From Thermoflexales bacterium (GTDB lineage: Bacteria; Chloroflexota; Anaerolineae; J036; Brachytrichaceae), in the NCBI GenBank assembly GCA_017998555.1, contig JAGOCU010000174.1, positions 1 to 5,388 on the forward strand: a stretch of DNA of 5,388 nt, in the 5' to 3' direction. A program made the translations under genes and the position numbers. The notes under the pieces were generated by a model that did not search any database, was not told where the DNA came from, and worked only from the letters and a program-made list of their open reading frames with translations. This document shows positions 1 to 5,388 of this stretch, in pieces. The stretch's first letter is position 1. Every line of letters starts with the position of its first letter.

Positions 1-659
1 CCGTGGCAGAAATCCAGCCCGTGCATCGGGCTTGAGTGGGTGTCCATCGCCCGCTTGAAGTTCTCGAAGTTGCGGAACAGGCGCGGGACGCCGCCCAGCT
101 TGGGCACGGGCGGATCATCCGGGTGCAGGGCCAATCGCACGTTGTATTCCTCGGCCACCGGGAGCAGGCGTTCGAGATACCAGTCGTAGTTGGCCCACAT
201 CTCGTCCTCGTGATATTCCCGATCGTAGGACAGGGGCGCTTTGGCGGCCAGTTCCATCTTGAATGAGTTCGAGATCGCCCCGCCGCGGACAGGCGTGTCC
301 CAGCCCGTGCGCCATACACCGGTGGCGATGAAGTGATAGCCAAAGACCGGGATTCCGGCTCGCCCCAGGTTGCGGACGGTCTCCTGCATGTTCTCGAGTT
401 GCTGTTCACGGCCGACCTGTCCAAGCATGATCTTGTTGTAGAACCGGACCGGCACGTTCTCGATGCAGATCAGACGCAGACCGCGCTCCTCGGCCCGGCT
501 GCGCAGTTTGAGCAGATCCTGGAACTCCAGCCGGCCCGTGTCGGGCAGGCCGGGCGGCAGGTTGTACAGATTCATCTGGACGTCCTCCAGCCCGAGTTGG
601 CTGGCAAACGTCAGAAACTCATCGGTCAGCTCGTTGACCTGGCCGATGGCGATGCGCAT
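1..659 (-). CDS. uxuA: UxuA-family D-mannonate dehydratase, C-terminus missing
   Basis: Cytoplasmic TIM-barrel enzyme that dehydrates D-mannonate to 2-keto-3-deoxygluconate in glucuronate catabolism. The frame has no stop from 659 to the window's left edge, giving 219 codons plus two bases; roughly the last third of the enzyme is missing. It begins MRIAIGQVNELTDEFLTFAS and contains CIENVPVRFYNKIMLG, GYHFIATGVWRT, the LHPDDPPVP motif and GLDFCHG. The His of LHPDDPP and the Cys of DFCHG are 39 residues apart, exactly the spacing of two known UxuA metal ligands (His198 and Cys237 in the Streptococcus suis enzyme, from memory). The start at 659 is favoured by resemblance to short-form UxuA N-termini. 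In-frame Mets at 683 and 722 are alternatives, and none has a convincing ribosome binding site. The frame is in fact open back through the palindrome at 709-753. It is likely in one operon with the transporter genes. Confidence 0.92.
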   Translation of the reverse strand, partial: MRIAIGQVNELTDEFLTFASQLGLEDVQMNLYNLPPGLPDTGRLEFQDLLKLRSRAEERGLRLICIENVPVRFYNKIMLGQVGREQQLENMQETVRNLGRAGIPVFGYHFIATGVWRTGWDTPVRGGAISNSFKMELAAKAPLSYDREYHEDEMWANYDWYLERLLPVAEEYNVRLALHPDDPPVPKLGGVPRLFRNFENFKRAMDTHSSPMHGLDFCH

Positions 660-708
660 GGGGAGTGAGCTAATGTCTTGCATGTCTGGTATCGCGGCAT
701 TTTCCAAC

Positions 709-753
709 TCCACGACGGGCATCCCCGGCGAAGCCGGGGATGCCCGTCGTGGA
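709..753. repeat. Perfect 21-bp palindrome, 3-base loop (element 1)
   Basis: Bases 709-729 are exactly complementary to 733-753, with GAA as the plus-strand loop (730-732). The central 21 bases (721-741, ATCCCCGGC on each side of the loop in inverted form) match the core of element 2 except for one loop base. On the transcribed strand it starts 14 bases after the MalG-like permease stop. The following bases on that strand are a mixed sequence without a T-run, so it is not a classic intrinsic terminator. It may be an intercistronic repeat, an mRNA-stabilising hairpin, or a weak attenuator before uxuA. Confidence 0.9.
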
Positions 754-766
754 ACAACTGAGGAAC

Positions 767-1600
767 TTAAGCCTTGACGCCACCCGCGCCAAGGCCCTGC
801 ACAACGAAACGCTGCGCGATGAAATACAGGATCATGATGGGCAGGGCGGAGACGATCGACGCCGCCATGATCAGTCCCATACGGACCGTATCGCCCGTGA
901 TGAGATAGTTGACCGCGACTGGGACGGTCCGCAGGGCCGGATCGGTGATGAAGATCAGGCTGAGCAGCAGTTCGTTCCAGGCGCCGGTGAAGGTGAAGAC
1001 GGAGCAGGCGATCAGGCCTGGCACGGACAGCGGCAGAACTACCCGGAAGAATGCGCCCAGCCGGGTGCAGCCGTCGACCATGGCCTGCTCGTCGTAGTCG
1101 ACCGGGATGCCCCGGAAGTAACCCATCAATAGCCAGGTGCTGAGGGGCGCGGAGAACGTCAGATACACAAAGATCAGGCCCTGATGGGTATTGGAAATCC
1201 CGAGCTGAGCGACGATGACGGCCAGCGGGATGAACAACAGCGAAGACGGCGTGAGATACGAGAACATGATCAGGCGCCCCGCCCAGTTCCGGAACTTATA
1301 GCGCAGCCGAACCAGGCTGTAGGCGGCCAGTGCGCTGATGAAGACGGAGATCAGGGTGGTGGCGCCGGCCACGATCAAGCTGTTTTTGACGGCATCCAGG
1401 AACTTCCAGGTGCCGATCAACTGCTCGTAGTTGATCAGGGTCGGGTTAACGGGAAGCAGAGAGGGCAGCCGGTAGATGTCGCGCACCGTCTTGAGCGACG
1501 TGATGGCCATGAAGTAGATCGGAAACAGAATGAACAGCGCGAGCGCCGCCAGCGCCCCGTAAGCGATGATCTTCTGGGCAATGGAAAGTCGAGTTGCCAT
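767..1600 (-). CDS. ABC sugar transporter permease, MalG-like (CUT1)
   Basis: Second inner-membrane permease, 277 residues, the usual size for MalG/UgpE subunits. Hydrophobic segments lie at about 11-33, 72-95, 108-132, 141-163, 193-216 and 241-263. The ATPase-docking EAA loop is at 171-190: EQAMVDGCTRLGAFFRVVLP, matching E-x-A, the conserved Gly and the terminal LP. The C-terminal QRFVVQGLGAGGVKA is the family's hallmark ending. The start at 1600 gives MATRLSIAQK and the expected N-terminus. The ribosome binding site is weak: only AGGG, 11 bases upstream. The frame stays open to 1684 but that part crosses the palindrome at 1635-1679 and contains no family sequence. It pairs with the upstream MalF-like subunit. 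No ATPase gene follows; the next gene is the UxuA-type dehydratase, 107 bases on. Confidence 0.93.
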   Translation of the reverse strand: MATRLSIAQKIIAYGALAALALFILFPIYFMAITSLKTVRDIYRLPSLLPVNPTLINYEQLIGTWKFLDAVKNSLIVAGATTLISVFISALAAYSLVRLRYKFRNWAGRLIMFSYLTPSSLLFIPLAVIVAQLGISNTHQGLIFVYLTFSAPLSTWLLMGYFRGIPVDYDEQAMVDGCTRLGAFFRVVLPLSVPGLIACSVFTFTGAWNELLLSLIFITDPALRTVPVAVNYLITGDTVRMGLIMAASIVSALPIMILYFIAQRFVVQGLGAGGVKA

Positions 1601-1634
1601 GATTACAGTTGCCCTATGCGCCAACAGGCGTTTC

Positions 1635-1679
1635 TTTGAAGGCCGTATCCCCGGCGGAGCCGGGGATACGGCCTTCAAA
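1635..1679. repeat. Perfect 21-bp palindrome, 3-base loop (element 2)
   Basis: Bases 1635-1655 are exactly complementary to 1659-1679, with GGA as the plus-strand loop (1656-1658). Length and geometry are identical to element 1. The core (1647-1667) is shared with element 1, but the outer arms (TTTGAAGGCCGT here) are unrelated to those of element 1 while still pairing perfectly. It starts 23 bases after the MalF-like permease stop and ends 34 bases before the MalG-like start. The following bases on the transcribed strand are GAAACGCC, so there is no terminator T-run. Confidence 0.9.
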
Positions 1680-1702
1680 AACACCCTGTAAGCGTCATGG
1701 GG

Positions 1703-2623
1703 CTAGTCCTCTTTGAGCAGCAGGTTGACGACGACAAAGGCCAGAATGGCGAATATCGGCAACATGGAAACGGACACCGCGGACGCCTCGCCCAGACGAA
1801 GTGTTTGCAGGCCGTAGTAGGCGAGGACCGGGAAGGTCATCGTGGCGTTGCTGGGTCCTCCGCCTGTCATCAGCCACACGTTTTCAAAGCTGTTCGTCGT
1901 CCAGATCGTGCTCAGGAGGGTGACGACCAGGATGACGTGCTGGATGCTCGGCAGGGTGATGTGTCGGAAGCGCTTCCACGCGCTGGCACCGTCCATCGCC
2001 GCCGCCTCATACAGCTCCGGTGAGATGTTCTGCATGGCCGCCAGAAACGAGATCACCCAGAACGGGAAGCCGCGCCAAAAGGAGGCGACGATGACGCTTG
2101 GCATGGCCAGCTCGCGTGAGCTGAGGAAATCCAACTGCGTGCCGAACACATCGATGAGGATCATGTTGAACGCGCCCGCCTGAGTCGGGTCAAACATGTA
2201 CTTCCACAGCAGATAGGCGACAAAGGCCGGCATGGCCCAGGGGAGCAGGGTGAGGCCGCGGAAGAACGTGCGCCCGCGGATCGCCTGGTTCAGGACCGAT
2301 GCGATCCCAAGGCCGAGCACGAGCTTCATGCCCTGCAAAACGAAGACGAGGACGAGCGTGTTGCGCACGCTCTCCTGAAAACCCTGTGTGCCGAAAATGT
2401 ACTTGTAGTTATCGAACCCGATGAAGTTGACGACCTGCGCGCCCACCGTCCGGTCGGTGAAGGAGATGTAGACGGCGAAGATGAATGGATAGACCACCAG
2501 TGTCATCAGACAGATGAGCACGGGCGCGACCAGACCCATGCCAAGCGCGGCATCGGTCTTTCCGAGCGAAAAGCGCGGCGCTTTCAGGCTCGCCAGACTC
2601 CGTCCCGATGTGGATTGCGCCAT
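1703..2623 (-). CDS. ABC sugar transporter permease, MalF-like (CUT1)
   Basis: Inner-membrane permease subunit, 306 residues, the first of two that form the channel. Six hydrophobic segments lie at about residues 29-50, 86-110, 120-142, 173-196, 227-244 and 283-303. The cytoplasmic EAA loop that docks the ATPase is clear at 206-225: EAAAMDG, nine residues, then ITLP. The stretch WLMTGGGPSNATMTFPVLAYY, shortened here to WLMTGGGPSNAT plus a following aromatic pair, is characteristic of MalF/UgpA-type subunits. The start at 2623 is chosen because GGAGG sits 4 bases upstream and because MAQSTSG leads into an ordinary cytoplasmic N-terminus. The same frame is open upstream to 2881, but that part overlaps the binding-protein gene and translates palindromic spacer DNA, so it is rejected. 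It is separated from the binding-protein gene by 181 bases with two hairpins, and from the next permease by 102 bases with one hairpin. Confidence 0.94.
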   Translation of the reverse strand: MAQSTSGRSLASLKAPRFSLGKTDAALGMGLVAPVLICLMTLVVYPFIFAVYISFTDRTVGAQVVNFIGFDNYKYIFGTQGFQESVRNTLVLVFVLQGMKLVLGLGIASVLNQAIRGRTFFRGLTLLPWAMPAFVAYLLWKYMFDPTQAGAFNMILIDVFGTQLDFLSSRELAMPSVIVASFWRGFPFWVISFLAAMQNISPELYEAAAMDGASAWKRFRHITLPSIQHVILVVTLLSTIWTTNSFENVWLMTGGGPSNATMTFPVLAYYGLQTLRLGEASAVSVSMLPIFAILAFVVVNLLLKED

Positions 2624-2627
2624 CTTC

Positions 2628-2632
2628 CCTCC
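2628..2632 (-). promoter_or_regulatory. Ribosome binding site of the MalF-like permease gene
   Basis: GGAGG on the minus strand, 4 bases before the ATG at 2623. The spacing is slightly short but the match is good, and it decides this start over the long upstream extension of the same frame. Confidence 0.7.
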
Positions 2633-2664
2633 GTCGATTGCCAAGAGCCACTGGCAGAACTTTC

Positions 2665-2723
2665 TCCGGAGGCTGTATCCCCCCGTCCCGGCGTACGCCG
2701 GGACGGGGGACACGGTCTCTGGA
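2665..2723. repeat. Compound palindrome with perfect inner 15-bp arms (element 3)
   Basis: The inner part 2680-2709 is perfectly palindromic, centred on GTAC (2693-2696). Outside it, 2665-2678 pairs with 2710-2723 with one mismatch and three G-T pairs when read on the plus strand, after skipping one base at 2679. The outer left arm (2669-2682) matches the arm of element 2 at 12 of 14 bases, so the elements are related. Translated, both strands of the inner core read PVPAYAGTG, a sign of a palindromic repeat rather than a gene. It lies in the 181-base gap between the binding protein and the MalF-like permease. Confidence 0.82.
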
Positions 2724-2747
2724 AAGGGGTTTTGCCAGACGTTTTTT

Positions 2748-2781
2748 GAGCGGGACGGCGACGAACATCGCCGTCCCGCTC
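2748..2781. repeat. 14-bp perfect hairpin after the binding-protein gene (element 4)
   Basis: Bases 2748-2761 (GAGCGGGACGGCGA) pair exactly with 2768-2781 around a 6-base loop. On the transcribed strand it begins 23 bases after the binding-protein stop codon, and the stem is followed by AAAAAAC rather than Ts, so it is not an intrinsic terminator in the operon direction. It could protect the upstream binding-protein message from 3' exonucleases, as intercistronic hairpins do in some sugar ABC operons. Confidence 0.8.
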
Positions 2782-2804
2782 TGCGCGAGCGTAGGTTCTG
2801 CGGT

Positions 2805-4217
2805 CTACTTGTACTTGTCGTAGATCGCCTGGCAGGCGGCCTGGGTCGCCTTGATCGCATCCTCGACGGGTTTCTTGTCAACCACCACCTGCTGGACCAT
2901 CTTGGGGATGATGAAGTTGGTGTTGAACTCGGCGAGAGCCAGGTTGTCGGTGTCTGGATAGTTGGCCGGCGTGCCGTTCAGGGCGAGGTCGAGCAGGCCG
3001 GCGTGCAGCACGCTTTCCTTGAAGATGGGCGCGTTCATCCCGTTCTTCAGGACCGGGCCGTAGATGGCCTTGCCGTAGTAATCCGACAGATACTTGTCAT
3101 CGGACAGGTAGGCCAGCAGATCCTTGGCCAGTTCCTTGTTCTTGCTGCTGGCCGAGATGGCCCGGTAGTTCAGGCCAGTTGGCGCGGTGCGCAGCTTGGG
3201 GCCGCCGGGAAGGGCCGAGTACTTGCTGCCCTTGGCCAATTCGGGATCGGCTTTCAGGATGTTGAGATAGACCGAACCGGGGTTGGCGATGAAGACAGCC
3301 TGACCGGACTGGTAGGCGTTGTTGTCGCCCGCGCCATCCCAGGTCGTCGCGCCGGGCGGGAACAGGCCCGCCGCGAAGGCGTCGGTCACCCACTTCATGT
3401 ATTCGCGGGTCTCCGGGCTGTCGATGGTGCACTTCTTGCCGGCATCGTCGGCAATGCGCCCACCGTAGCCGCGCAGCACTTCGACCTGCACGTTGGCGTC
3501 GCCGACGTTGCTCAGGGCGAAGCCCATCGAGAACAGCTTGGGCGGGGCGTTGACCTTCTTTGCCTGCTCGACCAGCTCGGCCCAGGTCTTCGGCGCATCC
3601 TTGAAGCCGGCCTTGCTCAGCACGTCATCCCGCCGGTTGAGCAGGTTGCCGCTCTGACCGAACGGAATGCCGTAGATCTTGCCGCCGAAGTCCTTCGGAT
3701 TGGTGGCCTTGTTGGTGGAGTCCATCCAGCCGCCGTGAGCATCGCCGATGGTCTTGTACAGGTCATCGACCGGCTCAATCCGGGCGTTCTTGGAAAGCTG
3801 CAGCATGAAGTCGCGGCCCAGATCGAACGCGTCCGGCATATTTCCGGCTTCGATGGCGGCCGAAACCTTGGCCACCGTCTCATTCTGGTTAATCATCACA
3901 ACGGTCACGTTGACGTTCTTGGCCTTGCCCCATTCCTTGATCTTGGCCTCTTGCATGGCGTTGGCTTCATCGGAGAAGATCAAGCCGCCCCAGTAGGTCA
4001 GGGAGGCCGGCGCGGCGGGCGGGGCCGTCGGCTTGGGCGCATCGGTGGGCTTGGGCGCGTCGGTTGGTTTGGCCGGCACCGCGGTGGCGGCCGCGGGCGC
4101 GGCGGTGGGCGCGGCCGGGGCCGCGGTCGGCGCGGCTGCCGGCGCGGCGCCGCAGGAGGCCAGCGTGATTGCGCCAGCCACACTCAAGGCGAATAGCTTC
4201 GTGGTCATTCGGTTCAT
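2805..4217 (-). CDS. ABC transporter sugar-binding lipoprotein (CUT1 / UgpB-like)
   Basis: Extracytoplasmic solute-binding protein of a carbohydrate ABC importer, 470 residues. The N-terminus is a lipoprotein signal: MNRMTTK, then a hydrophobic stretch, then lipobox LASC with the lipidated Cys at residue 22. Residues 23-71 are an Ala/Pro/Thr linker that would tether the protein to the membrane. The folded domain begins near LTYWGG (73-78), a usual CUT1 binding-protein opening. Later signatures include IEAGNMPDAFDL, a WDGAGDNNAYQSGQAVFIANP stretch cut here to its sense (a typical mid-domain ligand-site region), and an amphipathic C-terminus ending DKYK. The start at 4217 is chosen because AGGAG lies 6 bases upstream; a second Met three codons in is possible. 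Longer in-frame extensions run into the dehydratase gene and are rejected. The ligand cannot be read from sequence. Flanking UxuA- and ManD-type dehydratases suggest a uronate, aldonate or uronic-acid oligosaccharide. The linker style points to Chloroflexota. Confidence 0.93.
   Translation of the reverse strand: MNRMTTKLFALSVAGAITLASCGAAPAAAPTAAPAAPTAAPAAATAVPAKPTDAPKPTDAPKPTAPPAAPASLTYWGGLIFSDEANAMQEAKIKEWGKAKNVNVTVVMINQNETVAKVSAAIEAGNMPDAFDLGRDFMLQLSKNARIEPVDDLYKTIGDAHGGWMDSTNKATNPKDFGGKIYGIPFGQSGNLLNRRDDVLSKAGFKDAPKTWAELVEQAKKVNAPPKLFSMGFALSNVGDANVQVEVLRGYGGRIADDAGKKCTIDSPETREYMKWVTDAFAAGLFPPGATTWDGAGDNNAYQSGQAVFIANPGSVYLNILKADPELAKGSKYSALPGGPKLRTAPTGLNYRAISASSKNKELAKDLLAYLSDDKYLSDYYGKAIYGPVLKNGMNAPIFKESVLHAGLLDLALNGTPANYPDTDNLALAEFNTNFIIPKMVQQVVVDKKPVEDAIKATQAACQAIYDKYK
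4005..4150 (-). repeat. GC-rich linker-coding repeats, with an 18-bp tandem pair
   Basis: This part of the binding-protein gene encodes the Ala/Pro/Thr linker (residues 23-71). Two near-identical 18-base units lie at 4030-4047 and 4048-4065, differing at two positions and each encoding a KPTDAP-type hexapeptide; a degraded third copy follows. The remainder is looser GCG/GCC-rich repetition coding for AAP and PTAAP. Such tracts can change length by replication slippage. Confidence 0.75.
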
Positions 4218-4223
4218 GTTTCT

Positions 4224-4228
4224 CTCCT
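4224..4228 (-). promoter_or_regulatory. Ribosome binding site of the binding-protein gene
   Basis: AGGAG on the minus strand, within AGAGGAGAG, 6 bases before the ATG at 4217. It is the strongest Shine-Dalgarno match in the window and fixes the start of the lipoprotein gene. This fits the high expression usually needed for binding proteins relative to their permeases. Confidence 0.8.
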
Positions 4229-4241
4229 CTTTGGTTTTTTG

Positions 4242-4294
4242 CGCTGGCGACACTGTTCTGGTGTGGCGGTTGGTGGCTGCCAGCGGTCGCCACC
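4242..4294 (-). other. Possible alternative stem-loops in the ManD to binding-protein gap
   Basis: Two short inverted repeats overlap within the 94-base gap: 4242-4248 with 4279-4285 (7 bp, 30-base loop), and 4272-4277 with 4289-4294 (6 bp, 11-base loop). They lie so close that they may compete. No T-run follows on the transcribed strand. GC-rich DNA yields such pairs by chance, so this is a weak call. Confidence 0.25.
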
Positions 4295-4311
4295 TTCCCC
4301 CCTGGAGGATG

Positions 4312-5388
4312 TCAATAGCCGTGCATGCTGCCATCGGCCCGGCGCGTGGCGGGCAGATACTTGCGCTGATAGGGGAACTTCGCGGCCAGTTCCTCGTTGA
4401 TGTCGACACCCAGACCCGGGGCGTCCGACAGCAGCAGGTAGCCGTCCTCATAGGTCAGCGCCGGGGGCATGACCTCGCGCACGATTTCAGGGTGCGGCGT
4501 CCATTCCTGGATGCCGTAGTTCGGGATGGACATTCCCACGTGGGCGCTGGCGGCCGCGCCGATGGTCCCGATGTCGCCCGGCCCGTGATAGGCCGTGCGC
4601 ACGTCATGCGGCTCGCCGATCGCGGCGATTTTCTTGGCCTCGGTGATGCCGCCGATGTGCTGGGGCGAACAACGCATGTAGTCGATACTCTGGTCGATGA
4701 TCATCGGCAGCACTTCGAAGCGGCTGCTCATGATCTCGCCGATGGCGATGGGGGTAGTCCCGCCCGCGCGCACCCGGCGCATGCTGGGCGCGTGCTCGGG
4801 CCCGATCGGATCCTCGAGATAGATCAGTTTGTAATCCTCGATGTCGTGCATCAGCCGGGCAGCCTCGCTGGGCGTCAGGCGGCCGTGCGCGTCGAAGAAC
4901 ATCTGGACATCCCAGCCCACATGGGTGCGCAGGTGCGCCATGAGCCTGGGCATGGTCCGGATGAAGGGCTCGGGCTCCCAGGCGCCCTCATAGGGCAGGC
5001 GCTCTGCCTGCGATCGGGCGAAATCCGGATCGTTCTTGTCTTCCGCGCCATACGAGCCGGGCATGCCCGGGATCTGGACTTGCGAGCGAATGACCTTGAA
5101 GCCGCGGGCCTTGGCCGCCAGCATGGTGTCGACGCACTCGGCGAAGTCGCGCCCGCCGGTGTGGGCATAGGTGAGCAGTTTCTTGCGGGTCGGCCCGCCC
5201 AGAAGCTTGTAAACGGGCAACCCAGCCACTTTGCCCTTGATGTCCCACAGGGCCATGTCGATGGCGGCAATGGCGGCCATCTCAATCGGCCCGCCGCGCC
5301 AGTAAGCGCCCTTGTAGAGGAACTTCCAGATGTCCTCGCTGGCGATGGGGTCGCGCCCGATCAGGGTCGGAGCGAGGTGCTTGTCGAT
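4312..5388 (-). CDS. manD: ManD-family D-mannonate/D-gluconate dehydratase, N-terminus missing
   Basis: Enolase-superfamily acid-sugar dehydratase, cytoplasmic, expected to convert D-mannonate (or D-gluconate) to 2-keto-3-deoxygluconate with Mg2+. The frame is open from the window edge (first visible codon at 5388) to TGA at 4312-4314, giving 358 residues. About 45 N-terminal residues, including the start, lie outside, judged against the usual length near 402. The visible N-terminal part contains GAYWRGGPIEMAAIAAIDMA and DIKGK, hallmark ManD/RspA sequence. Counting from the Met at 5280, catalytic positions appear in the right order and spacing: Arg65 and Tyr77 (12 apart, as Arg147/Tyr159 in characterised ManD), Asp130 and His132 (FFDAHGR), Glu156 (YLEDP), Glu182 (IGE), His232 (YHGPGD) and Glu259 (IQEW). 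Asp130, Glu156 and Glu182 are the expected metal ligands. The residue two after His232 is Pro, which by recalled family work marks low-activity ManDs or gluconate dehydratases, so the true substrate is uncertain. It ends 94 bases before the binding-protein gene. The family call is very secure; the substrate is not. Confidence 0.93.
   Translation of the reverse strand: MDKHLAPTLIGRDPIASEDIWKFLYKGAYWRGGPIEMAAIAAIDMALWDIKGKVAGLPVYKLLGGPTRKKLLTYAHTGGRDFAECVDTMLAAKARGFKVIRSQVQIPGMPGSYGAEDKNDPDFARSQAERLPYEGAWEPEPFIRTMPRLMAHLRTHVGWDVQMFFDAHGRLTPSEAARLMHDIEDYKLIYLEDPIGPEHAPSMRRVRAGGTTPIAIGEIMSSRFEVLPMIIDQSIDYMRCSPQHIGGITEAKKIAAIGEPHDVRTAYHGPGDIGTIGAAASAHVGMSIPNYGIQEWTPHPEIVREVMPPALTYEDGYLLLSDAPGLGVDINEELAAKFPYQRKYLPATRRADGSMHGY

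Noticed and set aside
709..753. Rho-independent terminator between the permease and uxuA
   Set aside because: The stem is strong but no T-run follows on either strand.
740..1639. Plus-strand open frames opposite the MalG-like permease
   Set aside because: They are highly charged, Gln/Arg/Asp-rich shadow translations of a membrane-protein gene and lack start signals or recognisable domains.
2624..2881. N-terminal extension of the MalF-like permease
   Set aside because: It overlaps the end of the binding-protein gene in another frame and translates two palindromes; a good ribosome site supports the start at 2623.
2514..4196. A 560-codon open frame on the plus strand
   Set aside because: It is antisense to the well-supported binding-protein gene, ends in a run of Arg/Gly that mirrors the Ala/Pro linker, and begins in palindromic spacer. 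It shows no domain sequence.
4286..4316. Promoter starting with TTGACA at the ManD stop codon
   Set aside because: The TTGACA is perfect, but 17 bases on the sequence is TGGCGA, with no -10-like element nearby.
4218..4451. N-terminal extension of the binding protein
   Set aside because: It overlaps the ManD gene out of frame and would bury the lipoprotein signal peptide; AGGAG lies just before 4217.
1..5388. CRISPR array, tRNA or transposase
   Set aside because: No regularly spaced repeats, tRNA-like cloverleaf or transposase sequence was seen; the palindromes are few and not evenly spaced.

Overview
This 5388-base window looks like a sugar-acid (probably uronate or glucuronate-containing saccharide) uptake and breakdown cluster from a GC-rich bacterium, most likely a member of the Chloroflexota. 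The lineage guess rests mainly on the ABC binding lipoprotein, whose lipobox cysteine is followed by about 50 residues of Ala/Pro/Thr repeats, a linker style common in Chloroflexota solute-binding proteins. No rRNA or other taxonomic marker is present, so this is an inference.

All five genes lie on the minus strand, so the transcript reads from right to left. In order: a mannonate/gluconate dehydratase of the enolase superfamily (ManD family, N-terminus cut off by the right edge); a CUT1-type sugar-binding lipoprotein; a MalF-like permease; a MalG-like permease; and a UxuA-family D-mannonate dehydratase (C-terminus cut off by the left edge). No ABC ATPase is in the window. As in many CUT1 systems, it may be shared and encoded elsewhere.

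The three gaps from the binding-protein gene onward (107, 102 and 181 bases) each hold one or two strong palindromes. Two of these (709-753 and 1635-1679) are perfect 21-bp stems with 3-base loops that share a central core but have unrelated outer arms. A third (2665-2723) shares an outer arm with the second but has a different, longer core. A fourth (2748-2781) lies just after the binding-protein gene. None is followed by a T-run on the transcribed strand, so they look like intercistronic repeat elements or mRNA-stabilising structures rather than intrinsic terminators.

Together the genes describe import of a sugar acid or oligosaccharide by the lipoprotein and permease pair, then dehydration of an aldonate (D-mannonate, possibly D-gluconate or a related acid) to 2-keto-3-deoxygluconate. 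The most notable features are the two unrelated mannonate dehydratase families in one gene set, the ManD copy carrying a Pro where high-activity ManDs are recalled to have Ala, and the modular palindrome family. No wholly new system is evident.
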